NCBI GenBank assembly: GCA_037367355.1 | Contig: CM074705.1 | Location: 744,001 to 808,000 of the forward strand | Length of the DNA stretch: 64,000 bases | Source: Neoscytalidium dimidiatum | Taxonomy: Eukaryota > Ascomycota > Dothideomycetes > Botryosphaeriales > Botryosphaeriaceae | Direction: 5' to 3' | Part shown: piece by piece, positions 1-10,068 of the stretch | Layout: each line of letters begins with the position of its first letter | How positions within the stretch are numbered: position 1 is the stretch's first letter | Made by a program: the position numbers and the translations under genes | The notes under the pieces: generated by a model | Databases searched by the model: none | Seen by the model: only the letters and a program-made list of their open reading frames with translations | Told to the model about the DNA's origin: nothing

Positions 1-2421
1 CTAACGGTGCAGTCTGTTCTCCCAGAGGTGGAGCTCCCACAAGGCTTGTGGCATAAACAGGATCCTTTGTCCACCAAGGACCGGCAAACACTGGCAAATG
101 TCATGAAGGAAAACTTCGCCAAGGCCTCTGATGGCGCGGCTGAGACTGCGAAGAAGGTAAAATCTGGCAGCTCTCAGACGACACTCAATTTTGCGTGGGA
201 TGTCTTGATTTCGACTTTCCTGCAAAGACATGCAGAGGATCAGCCCAAATTTTCCAACTTCTGGACTGACATCGTAGACAGTGAGTTTTGGCTGTGTACT
301 GCGTCAAAAACATGTTTCTAATCCCTCTCAGACAATCTCTTTTCAGCAGCGTCATCTCCGGAGCAAAAATCGAAAGGGCTCCAGCTTTTCTCAAGAATGC
401 TTGGAAGTGCCCCCAAATGGGCGTTACCTTCAACTTTTAGTCCCAACCTTATGAGATGCCTCATCAACCAAAGGAATGATTCTGAAAGGCTCCTCCACAA
501 TGCTGCAAAGACCCCCCTGGATGATATGCGTGCAAGATCGAAGAAGGATCCGGAGACTGCCGCTCCGATTTTTGAAAATCTTATCACCAAGCATGGTTCG
601 CTCAATTTCGATCAGATAACAAAGAGCAAGACTGTGGAGGGCGTACTGAGTCACGCGAACGACATTGCACTCCACGAGATTGTCAGTATCTTGAAGCGGC
701 TTATACATCGTCCAGAAGACCAAGATGATAAGGTCGCTGAAAGTCAGCGCCGCACGGTGGCAGACATGTTGGTCTCGGCCGTGAGATCTCGCAACAAGGA
801 GAATTCTATTGGTGATGACTCGTGGCTACGGGAATTGTTGACCTTTTTAACGGAGATTGCATACTTCACTCCCACAGCCTCCAGTTCTCCTGACGACCTG
901 CCTCTTCCCGCTATTTCGGAAGCCTCGCGTAGCATGGTCCAGAGCAGGCTGACCTCCTGTCTTGCCCATCTGCTATCATCCAAGCTCGACGCAGAGATGG
1001 AGTATCCTTATGTTGTAGTTTCCGTCATTCGAACCAGGAACAAGTCGAAAAACTTTTCACTTGTTTTCCAGGCAGACAAGACAATCTCAAAGGCTGTTAA
1101 GCAAGCCCACAAACAGGTCGAAGAGATCGCAGAAAAGGTACCTTGACGATCCGTTTATCACGCGGATAACCTGCTAAAAATCGCTTAGGTCGCAAAGGCA
1201 AAGGAGAAGAAAAAGCCTGCTTTACGAGCATTCAAGCTCCTATTCTCATTAACCCTTATCCAGGTTTACAATGGAGATCCTGACGGCGTCTCTATTTTGG
1301 ACGAATTGGAGGTGTGCTACGAATCTGCTTTCCAGAAGAATGCAGACAAAAGCGCCTTCCAACTCCTTACCGAAGTTCTCCTGAGTTTCGCTGCAAAACC
1401 TTCCGTTCTGTTCAGGAAGCTTTCAGAACAAGTCTTCTCTGTGTTTGCATCAGATTTGACCGCCGAAGGACTCCAGTCAATGATTGATATCCTGAGCAAG
1501 AAAGAGAGCATATCGGGCCAACAAGACTTATTCGATCAGCAGGGCAGCGATGATGAGGAAGGGTCCGGAGAGGGTGATGACGTTGATGCAGAAGATTCTG
1601 ATGTCGAAATGATCGAGCCCCACGGATCTGATGTCGAGGAGGTCGAAGAAGGTTCCGATGAGGATGATGACGACGGAGACGAGCAAGAGTCGCAGGATGG
1701 AAGTGACGAAGAGGAGGATGAGGAAGAGCTGGCCAAGTTCAATGCTGCGCTTGCAAAAACACTAAACACCTCCCTTAACACAGGTGAAGAGGAGGATTCC
1801 GGAGACGATGACGAGGCAGACATGGACGACGATCAGATGATGGCACTGGAGCCCCACCTCGCGAAAATCTTCAAGCAACGTCAAGAGGCTGCAAACAAAA
1901 GTAAAAGGAAGGAGAACAAGGATGCCAAGGCTACGATGATCAACTTCAAAAATCGCGTACTGGACCTACTCCTCATCTATGTCAAGCAGCAACACGCCAA
2001 CACTCTCGCACTTGACACAATCATTCCCTTGCTCAGGCTCATCCGCCAGACAGCTGCCAAACAAATTGCGGAGAAGGCAGCGAATCTGCTCAAGCAGTAT
2101 TTCGACGCTACAAAGAAGGGTATGCCCACCCTGGAAGATGGAGACGTCAACCAGGTTTGGGGCCTGCTTGAAGACATTCACCTTGAGGTTACCAAGGATG
2201 CATCCAAGCTGCATGCCAGCGCCTGCAGCCGTGCAAGTCTGTTCATCGCGAAGATTCTGGTGACCAGGGAGGAAGGTGGCAGAGCGGAAAAATATGGAAA
2301 GATTGCTGATCTGTACACGCGCACACAAAAACAGTGGTATGCGGATCCTAAGTCGAAGGTGCATCCGTCATTCTTCAACGAGTGGATCAATTGGTCAGTC
2401 GGGATGAGGAAGAGTCAGTAA
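1..2421 (+). CDS. POL5: DNA polymerase phi / Pol5 (MYBBP1A-like), 3' part
   Basis: Nucleolar B-polymerase-like factor that acts in rDNA transcription and 60S ribosome biogenesis; despite its name the family is not a replicative polymerase. The gene enters from the left edge, so the N-terminus is missing. Exons are <1-280, 332-1137 and 1189-2421, with introns 281-331 (51 nt) and 1138-1188 (51 nt). I preferred the first acceptor after position 281 because it retains an LFSAASSPEQKSKG-type stretch typical of the family; a second acceptor at 346 is possible. The protein has helical repeats, then a strongly acidic Asp/Glu/Ser tract (about 1540-1840), then a basic helical C-terminal part. The acidic tract followed by a conserved C-terminal region is the Pol5/MYBBP1A signature. 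A very strong G-run cluster begins 6 nt after the stop codon. Family assignment is by recognition of domain layout. Confidence 0.8.
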
Positions 2422-2426
2422 GAAAA

Positions 2427-2454
2427 GGGGGGAGGGGGGAAGGGGGAAGGGGGG
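2427..2454 (+). other. Potential G-quadruplex in POL5 3' UTR
   Basis: Four runs of 6, 6, 5 and 6 guanines are separated by loops of only 1-2 adenines. The cluster starts 6 nt after the POL5 stop codon on the coding strand, so the mRNA would carry it. Short loops and long runs make this a strong G4 motif; folding is inferred. Confidence 0.7.
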
Positions 2455-3069
2455 ACAATGATAATGCTCTTCTCTACTCGCGAAGGCTTAATCATCCCCT
2501 TCATTCGGGTTTCCTGCCATGTCCCTTGAACACATGCCCAACCATTGATCCCTTTCACTAAAGGTATATATAGATATCTATTAGCGAGTATTCATGATAC
2601 ACATTGGTAGCTGTTCAGCTGTGGAGGGTCAGAAAGTCAAGTCGTCACCGCCAAGAGAAGCGGTAATTGAATTCCGGGAAATACCTACCAGGTGCTACCC
2701 TAAAGTGGTGTGGACAGCCCGTCTATACGGTCCCCCTGACTTTCTTAAATTACGTGAACCTTAGACTTTTACCAAGAGCAAAGAAGCTTTTTGTGTCAAA
2801 GCGAGAAGTACGTCGGATTCGTACAGCCGGTGGCACACTGGTCTTTCATCAGCTTTGCCATTACGGTTATGCAACAGTCATCACTTCTGTACACTCTACG
2901 TCCTCATTGCTTTCTCATTTTATTTTTGCATTGCCTTTTCCGAACATTCATGATTTATATACTTGTCACGAAAGAGAAGTATTCACAGAAACAGGAAGGC
3001 GACCACTCCTCCAAGCGCTCCGGACCATCCGAAACCGAACTGGTCCGCCCCACACATCCCTTAACTCCT
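2455..3069. other. Intergenic spacer, POL5 / FAD oxidase (convergent)
   Basis: The spacer lies between two convergent genes and should hold both 3' UTRs. Open frames here are short and overlap the oxidase antisense; none resembles a known protein. Confidence 0.6.
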
Positions 3070-4572
3070 TCACGGCAACGGGATGCTCTGCTCGTTCGAC
3101 GTGAACAGGGCTTCGGGATCGTACGCGGCCTTGATCTCCTTCAGCCTAGCGTAGTTCTCCTCGCCGTACAGGCGCGCGCTCCACTCGGCCTCGGTCAGGG
3201 CGGTGTCGCGGTAGTTGACGAAGCCACGCAGGGGGATGTCGGCGGCGACGAGCTCCTGCTCGAAGGGCAGCATCTGGTTCTTGAGGTACTGGATGCCATC
3301 GGCGGGCCAGACGGCCGGGTCGGCGGCATTAGCCTCCCAGCGGATCAGCCAGAGGTTGTTGCCGTGCGCGTAGCTCGTGTCGGCGTCGGAAATGTCGCGC
3401 GACACGCCGCCCCACAGGTCGAGGAAGCCGGACTTGCGCAGGTCGGTGCGGTTGAAGGCATAGGTGGTCGACTCGAAGAGTGTGTATGCCAGGTCGTACG
3501 TCAGCGGTCCATCCGCGGTCACGGTGAGGGCTTGTGTGTAGAAGGCGCGCCCGCCGAGCGTGCCGCCGTTGGGCGCTGTGATGCCGCCCGTCACGAGCTG
3601 CTCCATGGTCCAGAAGTCGTACTCGGACTTGGTCAGGGTTGTGTTGGCGGGGAGGCGGTCGAGGAGTGGTTGGATGAGGGTGTCGAACTCGGCGGGGTCA
3701 CCATAGAAGTACCCAGTGCCCTCCCACGGGGGAGCAGTCAGACGCCAACGGAGAGCGAGCTCGTCGGGAGCCTCGCTTACGGCATAGTCCTGGATAGCAA
3801 TGGTGGCTTTCGCACCGGTGTCGAGGTCGACGCTTCCAAGGGAGAGTGTGAAGTTGATGGCCTTCTCGTGGACAGGTTGCCACGTCTTGGTCGTCATGGA
3901 CAGGATGACGCCGTAGGATGATCCGGCACCTTGAGCAGCCCAAAGCAGGTCAGAGCCCTCACGGCCACTGACTACCGTGCCATTGTACAGCATATACTCC
4001 ACGCCCACGATGTTATCCATGGGAGTTCCCAAGAAACGGGAGGTGGTACCAAAGCCACCACCGATAGAAGAGCCAACCAGACCGACGTGTCCCGAGCGCA
4101 CGTGCGGAAAATGTCTGCCATAGTTTTCCCATAGGTATGTGGCGACGGGCCCAACCCTTGTCCCGCCGCCGAAGGTAAGTTCGTGGCTCGCCTCATCGTA
4201 GCTGACAGAGTTGAAAGCGCCGAGGCTCACAACAAGGTTACCTGGGTCGCCGAAGCCGTAGCCAGTAAAACCGTGGCTACCTCCGAGCTGGGAGACCTTG
4301 ACAGAAGCATTCCTAGCACAGCTCAGGGAAGAAGCAAGCTGATCTCGGTCTTGAGGAAAGGCAACGGCAGCTGGGTCAGGGGAAATGCGCTTCTGGAAAG
4401 TCGCGATGGCATCAGTCCAAGTGCTGGCACCCTCGATGACGTTTTCAACACCAGCGGCAGTCAGGCACGACTGAAGCTCGGCGGCTTTAGCATCCTGAGC
4501 AGCAACAAGCGCGGGAGTCAGAACAAGGAGTGACTTGGTGAGAAGACGCTTGAAAGAAAGTGAGGAATCCAT
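3070..4572 (-). CDS. Secreted FAD-linked oxidase (berberine-bridge / GOOX-like)
   Basis: A 500-residue single-exon flavoprotein oxidase of the PCMH-type FAD-binding, BBE-like family, whose members oxidise oligosaccharides, alcohols or secondary metabolites. The start chosen is the ATG at 4572, because the longer frame begins with TTG. Residues 1-25 form a hydrophobic signal peptide with a likely cut after ALVAA, so the enzyme is probably secreted. The FAD domain carries the GGSH motif with His100 at the usual flavin-linking position and the glycine-rich GSSIGGGFG loop around 167-175. The C-terminus (NYARLKEIKAAYDP) is a BBE domain. Bicovalent members attach FAD to a second residue, a Cys just before PHVG; here the segment reads RSGHVG and Ser160 replaces that Cys, so single-residue attachment is expected. 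The substrate cannot be told from sequence. No biosynthetic cluster genes adjoin it. Confidence 0.85.
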   Translation of the reverse strand: MDSSLSFKRLLTKSLLVLTPALVAAQDAKAAELQSCLTAAGVENVIEGASTWTDAIATFQKRISPDPAAVAFPQDRDQLASSLSCARNASVKVSQLGGSHGFTGYGFGDPGNLVVSLGAFNSVSYDEASHELTFGGGTRVGPVATYLWENYGRHFPHVRSGHVGLVGSSIGGGFGTTSRFLGTPMDNIVGVEYMLYNGTVVSGREGSDLLWAAQGAGSSYGVILSMTTKTWQPVHEKAINFTLSLGSVDLDTGAKATIAIQDYAVSEAPDELALRWRLTAPPWEGTGYFYGDPAEFDTLIQPLLDRLPANTTLTKSEYDFWTMEQLVTGGITAPNGGTLGGRAFYTQALTVTADGPLTYDLAYTLFESTTYAFNRTDLRKSGFLDLWGGVSRDISDADTSYAHGNNLWLIRWEANAADPAVWPADGIQYLKNQMLPFEQELVAADIPLRGFVNYRDTALTEAEWSARLYGEENYARLKEIKAAYDPEALFTSNEQSIPLP

Positions 4573-6037
4573 GGCTGGCAAAGTTCTGGGAACTTGAAGG
4601 AATGAACAGCCTTGGGCGGACGCAAAGAGATGGCCGGCACCTAACTTTTATATCAGGTGCAACGCCTCGCCATTCCCGGCCAGACCGGAAAAGCCGGGCC
4701 GTCATGAGGGGCAGAAGGGGGTTGAAAGCACCAGCCCTGACTAAGTCAGTGACGGCCAGTTCCTTCTGATCTAGAGGGGTTGATTGGTGGTATAACATCT
4801 GCACATCCTGCCAAGAAAGAAGGTAATCTCATCGACGCTCCCGCATTCTGCAAGAAATGACCGTCATGCTTGACTACGGACGTCCCGGGCGATCTGGAAA
4901 CAAAGCTTTGGCTCGCTTGAAACAGAATACGAATTTCCATCGCCTGCTGCGACTCATGAGAGGGTTTGCCAACACCGTGCCAAGGCCGGCGGAGTCGTCC
5001 AAGTTCCCCTTAGTGCGATTTCTGGGACATACCGATGAAGAAGGCGAAACGTCGAAAAGCTATGCTTCAGGGGCCACAGTAGGCGAGGAACGACAGCATC
5101 CACATTCATTTTGCGATTCATTCGCCAGCAGTATATAGTGGTAGCGGTGATATCTCCTGTCCAGAATCCCTGATTGGTGCTAGCTCTTGCTCAGTGGAAC
5201 CTTGGTTGACGCCATTCTGGATACTGTCCACTGTGCCGCAAGCAACCCGGTGGGATCTGTTGCCCAGCCATCGCTTAGGTTAGGAAGGTGTAGAGAGAAC
5301 ACGGATCTGCGGAGGAAAAAATAATGGATAATAGGGCAGGTGACCGTGAGGCTTGTGGGACTGCGCGCTTGAATATTCCGGTGGTGGACAGGAGAGAGTC
5401 ATCCGGCTGGCAGGAGAGCATCAACTACTCATGCGCACGTATTCGAGTGCGGCGTATGAGTTGGGCCGACGGGCCTGAATCGAGGTTCTCCTGGGCGGAG
5501 CGTGTGCCGCCGGCTTGGGAGAGAGCCTCGCCGGTGAGTTATTGCCTCATCTGACGGACGGCCGGATCGTCGGCTGCTTCCACAGCAATGGCGTCTGACA
5601 AGAAGAGTTTGGGTATGTGAATATTCTCCACGAGTAATGATGAAATGCAGCGGCCTTGTGGCTAGAATAAATCGAAGAACAGCAAAGCGGTGATCATCGA
5701 TACGTGGCGGCCTGCAACGACGGGGCAGCAGAAGCGTGAAGTCGGAGAATCGTTGAGAATCTCATCTGGGCGTGCAGAGAACAGTGCTACCACCACGACA
5801 GTGAGGAAGACTGAATATCAACGGACTGAGAGGCTGCGATGTCTCGTGCTGCAGCCATGGATGTGAGCGAGTGCAGGGCGAGTGGGAGTGAGGTCATAGG
5901 CCGGCGAAGCTTCCCTTGCCGCCCCGCGCAAACGCCGGCCCGCCATTTCGGCAGGCACCACTGTCCCGCCGTCGTACGCCTCATCCTCGCACCCAAAGCT
6001 GACAACAGCTCTACCTCCGCCTCAAGCTGTGAACGCC
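4573..6037. other. Intergenic, divergent promoters of FAD oxidase and UBP14
   Basis: About 1.5 kb between two divergently transcribed genes, presumably holding both promoters. The short frames inside (near 4860-5140 and 5320-5550) have no recognisable domain and I treat them as chance. No RNA gene or repeat was seen. Confidence 0.6.
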
Positions 6038-8587
6038 ATGGCTTGCAAGCATGTCGACGCTGCGGGTAAGCTTCCCGATCTGCCCTACGAATATGGAACT
6101 GACCGTAGGCAAGAGCTGCGCGCTCCGGCCCCCAGCCAGTCCGTTTATCGCGAGGACTGCACCCAGTGCTTCGATTCCATTGTAAGCTTCCCGAACGCCA
6201 CCACAAGTCCCGCACGAGCTCCACGCTGACTCTGTTGTCCTAGGACGACCCTGCCGGCCTCGATGTCTGCCTTTACTGCTTCAACGGCGGCTGTACTGGG
6301 GAACGCAACCATTCGCGCCTCCACTACCAGTCCCGCAAACACCCTCTCGTGCTCAACATCCGCCGCACCCGCAAGAAGGTCAAAAGGGATGAGCCACCTC
6401 AAAAGATGACCAAACTTGCCATCGCTGCCGAGACTGAGGAAGACCGCTACGATACAACGACCCAGGTTAAGTGCTTCGAGTGTGGCGTGGATAATGTCGA
6501 TAAGACCAGTGGAAAGCTGCCAAATGTTGTGGATGCTGTGTTGAAAGCAAACACATTTGCTCGCCAGGAGGAGGTTAAGGCGTGGGAGCAGGAGATGATT
6601 CCTTGCGAGCACACGCTGTGTCTCGAGCAGGAGCCTGCCAAGAAGATCGAGTCGCAGGACTTGGGCCACTGCTCCATGTGCGATCTCAAGGAAAACCTCT
6701 GGTTGTGCCTGACCTGCGGAAACTTGGGCTGTGGTCGTGCCCAGTATGGAGGTGTTGGGGGAAATTCGCACGGTTTAGCGCACACGGACGCCACTGGTCA
6801 TCCCGTGGCGGTCAAGCTTGGTTCTCTTACTGCCGACGGCACCGCGGACATTTATTGCTATGCTTGCAATGAGGAAAGAGTTGATCCTGAGCTTCCAGCC
6901 CATCTGGCGCACTGGGGAATAAACATTGCAGACCGACAGAAGACGGAGAAGAGTTTGACGGAGATGCAAATTGAGCAAAACTTGCGATGGGAGTTTTCCA
7001 TGACCACCGAAGACGGCAAGGAGTTGAAGCCCATATTTGGTCCCGGCTTTACTGGGCTGAAGAATCTCGGAAATAGCTGCTATCTTGCCAGTGTTTTGCA
7101 AGCGCTCTTTTCCATGCCCGAATTTAAGGAACGCTACTATCACCCCAAAGACACGCCACCGGCGGCGGATGACCCCGCTCAGGACTTGGAGACACAACTT
7201 CGCAAAATTGCCGACGGTCTACTCTCCGGTCGCTACTCCAAACCAGACAGCGATGTAATTGCATCAGAAGAGACTCCTGAAGTTCCCCATCAGAAAGGCC
7301 TCGCTCCTGCGATGCTTAAGCATCTTATCGGGAGAGGTCATGCTGAATTCTCTACAATGAGGCAGCAAGACTCCTTCGAACTCCTTCTCCACCTTCTCAA
7401 GTTGATAACCCGCACCTCTCACCCTGCACCTCTCAAGGACCCTGTCGACGCTTTCCGATTCGTCATGGAGCAAAGACTACAGTGCTTGAACTGCAAGAAG
7501 GTGCGCTATAGGACTGACGAGATGGAGAACATCTCCATCCCTGTCCCTATAAGGAGGATTCCCAAGGATGTGAATATGGAGGTTACGGATTCCAAGGGAA
7601 AGGATGTCGAGAAAGAAGAATTTGAGCCAGTGACACTTAAGGAGTGTCTTGACATCTTCACCGCCTCCGAAGTTGTCGAACTCACATGCGCTTCGTGCGG
7701 TAGCAAAGATGGATTCACGAAGCAGAGTTTGTTCAAGACCTTCCCCGCAGTCCTTGCTGTCAACGCGCGCCGCTTCGAACTTGTCAACTGGGTCCCAACA
7801 AAACTTGACGTGCCTGTCGTCGTTGGAGATGAGGCAATTGCCTTTGATGCTTACAAATCTCATGGTCTTCAGGAAGGCGAAGAGCTCCTGCCGGAAGATG
7901 CGGACACTGCTACATCGAACAAATTCGTCCCCAACGAGGCGGCTCTGGGCATGCTCGAGGCTATGGGCTTCCCTCGAGTCCGCTGTGAGAAGGCACTTCA
8001 CGCAACGGGCAATGCGGATCCTGAGGCTGCCTCTAACTGGCTCTTCGCCCACATGGACGATCCAGATATCGATACCCCGGTGGACCTGAGTGGAGGAGGC
8101 AGTGGTGGATCCGGAGCAGGAGCGATCGACCCGGAGAAGATAGAGTCATTGGGCGCCATGGGGTTCGCGGCCCCACAGGCACGCCAAGCACTCAAGGAGA
8201 CGGGCGGCGACATGGAGCGTGCAGTTGACTGGTTGTTCAACCACCCCGAAGCAACTGGTGACTTCGGAGAGGAGGACGATGCGGCTGCCTCGGCACCGAC
8301 GGAGAGGGCGGAGCCTGGTTCGGGCGAGCTGCCTGCTAACTTTCAGCTGCAGTCGATTGTCTGCCACAAGGGCAGCTCCATTCATGCAGGGTATGTGCTC
8401 AGTTACTGCTGTAGGCAGACGATCAAGGCTGACGTATTGCAGGCATTACGTTGCATTCATTCGCAAGCAGATTCCGAACGAGGACGCGGCGTCCTGGGTG
8501 CTTTTCAACGACGAGAAGGTCGCTAAGGCGGCAGACATCGACGAGATGAAAAAGTTTGCTTACATCTACTTTTTCAGGCGCGTGTGA
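6038..8587 (+). CDS. UBP14: Ubiquitin C-terminal hydrolase, UBP14/USP5 type
   Basis: A cysteine deubiquitinase that disassembles free unanchored ubiquitin chains and so recycles ubiquitin and supports proteasome function. Exons: 6038-6065, 6114-6181, 6244-8390, 8443-8587, giving 795 residues. Order of domains: a variant zinc finger near the N-terminus (CTQCFDSI...CLYCFNGGC), the canonical ZnF-UBP at about 175-250 (CSMCDLKENLWLCLTCG...GNSHGLAH), the USP core starting GNSCYLASVLQ with catalytic Cys311, two UBA domains inserted in the core at about 595-640 and 661-702 separated by a Gly/Ser linker, and the His box GHYVAFIR with His749. This is the complete USP5 architecture at usual length. Intron 1 (6066-6113, 48 nt) is a multiple of three without a stop, so its splicing is the least certain boundary; removing it gives the shorter N-terminus MACKHVDAAELRAP. 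Confidence 0.93.
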
Positions 8588-9181
8588 GCATAGAGAGGGT
8601 GCATGATTGCGGACAGATAAAAGTTGACGATTGCATGAGATACGGCGCATGATGGTTACGAATTCGAGGGAGGACGGCGGCAGAGATGTGCTTTGGAAGG
8701 CGAGGGCGGCAGCATCGATACAATACAATGCAGCGTTCAGAGCTCCGGAGCTCGAATTAAATGTAGCAGTATGGAAATCGTCAGGACGAGTAGCGTGCAG
8801 CATGTGCGGGAGTAGTTCTATGGAAGCAGCTGTGATAGGTGCGCCGATCGGAGCGTCATGGCTACGGATGCGACCCGATTTGGTGGATCGAAGAAAGCCA
8901 TGGAGGTTGTGCACGCGCATAAGTTGCCACAGCCGAGATATGACTTAACCCCGCTGGCCGAGACCGCAGTGGCCGCCCTTCTCCGCGAGCCGAGCGGGCG
9001 CCGGGCGTCATCCTCAAATAATCAAAGACGTGCACCTCCATCTTCGCCTCAAACCGCTCAAGTCCTGCATCTGCAACGCAACACGCTGCACACTCCCATT
9101 GACCTCCCATCACCACACGCGCTTGCACTGCGACAAACCACGACCAAAACACCCTTCGCATACGCCGCAACACTATCCATC
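8588..9181. other. Intergenic, UBP14 to ISU1
   Basis: Holds the UBP14 3' UTR and the ISU1 promoter and leader. The last 150 nt before the ISU1 start are pyrimidine- and CA-rich. An open frame continuous with ISU1 runs upstream to 8858, but the protein start at 9182 gives the usual mitochondrial presequence. Confidence 0.55.
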
Positions 9182-10068
9182 ATGTTCAGAAGAGCCGTTG
9201 CCACTGCGCCGGCCCAGGCCAGCAAGCTCCTCACCTCCGCCGCCAGACCCCAGATCGCATCGCCTCTCCGGACAGCAGCAGCTCCCGCGGTCGCCGTCAA
9301 CAGCAGGCGGAGCTACCACGAAAAAGATAAGTGCCTCCAATCGCACTGCCTCTCCTGCGCTGCCTCGATGCGTCGGTGATAAGCAGCAGTCACTGCGCTC
9401 AAGTCGCCGTCGCTTCTCCCGCGCAGGCACCCTGCACCATTCCCCACCATCCGCTGGCCCCCTCTTTTCCGGCACCCATCCATACCAGCCAAGCACGCCT
9501 CCCAAGCTAACATCCGCAGCACTGCTCGACCACTATAACCGCCCTCGCAATGTCGGATCGATGAGCAAGAACGACACGGACGTGGGTACGGGGCTGGTCG
9601 GCGCGCCGGCGTGCGGCGACGTGATGAAGCTGCAAATCCGCGTTGACCCGAACAGCAACACCATCAGCGACGTCAAGTTCAAGACGTTCGGCTGCGGCTC
9701 GGCCATCGCGAGCTCGAGCTATCTCACCGAGCTGGTGCGCGGCATGACGCTCGAGCAGGCCGCCCGCATCAAGAACACCGAAATCGCCAAGGAGCTGTGC
9801 TTGCCACCTGTCAAGCGTGAGTCCATCCCCTCCATGCCCTTTTTGGCCGGAACCCGATCGTAGAGTTTTGTGTGTGTCGCTGACGGCTGTTTGCTTGATG
9901 ATAGTCCACTGCTCCATGCTCGCTGAAGATGCCATCAAGTCCGCCATCTCCAACTACTACACCAAGAACCCCAAGGCACGGCAAACGGATCTCGGCGGCA
10001 CTGGTGCGCCGCTCCCCAAGGTGGAGGTCGAGACCATCACCGAGACGCCAAACACTGCCACTGCGTAA
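9182..10068 (+). CDS. ISU1: Mitochondrial iron-sulfur cluster scaffold (IscU)
   Basis: The scaffold on which the mitochondrial Nfs1-Isd11 desulfurase complex, with frataxin, builds [2Fe-2S] clusters, which Hsp70/Hsp40 chaperones then hand on. Exons: 9182-9326, 9523-9816, 9905-10068, giving 200 residues. Residues 1-44 are an Arg/Ser/Ala-rich targeting presequence. The core has the three cluster-ligating cysteines, Cys79 (GAPACGD), Cys106 (FGCGSA) and Cys149 (HCSM), plus Asp81, and the chaperone-binding LPPVK motif at 142-146. About 30 poorly conserved residues extend beyond the core at the C-terminus. The first intron is unusual: it runs from ATAAGT to CAC. Joined at those borders it gives YHEK-VLDHYNRPRN, exactly the conserved family sequence; the only GT in range (9331) gives no such product. 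Intron 2 (9817-9904) is canonical and splits the Leu codon before HCSM. Confidence 0.9.
9327..9522 (+). other. AT-AC intron of ISU1
   Basis: A 196-nt intron beginning ATAAGTGC and ending GCAGCAC. The donor matches the major-spliceosome consensus except for A in place of G at +1; it does not match the minor-spliceosome ATATCC donor. A CTAAC branch site with its A at 9510 sits 12 nt before the AC end. Use of the CAG three bases earlier (9519) would also be in frame but would replace Val by Ala-Leu. U2-type AT-AC introns are an established rare class; that this is one is inferred from the protein junction. Confidence 0.75.

Noticed and set aside
281..346. Longer first POL5 intron ending at 346
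   Set aside because: The acceptor at 331 keeps the conserved NLFSAASSP segment and gives a 51-nt intron like the next one; the 346 site drops it.
2791..3921. 376-codon + strand frame
   Set aside because: Antisense to the FAD oxidase, whose catalytic motifs lie on the minus strand.
9331..9493. GT-AG alternative for ISU1 intron 1
   Set aside because: In frame, but joins to NTPPKLTSAALLDHYN, adding residues not seen in IscU proteins.
9327..9522. Minor-spliceosome (U12) AT-AC intron
   Set aside because: The donor is ATAAGT, not ATATCC, and the branch is CTAAC rather than TTCCTTAAC.
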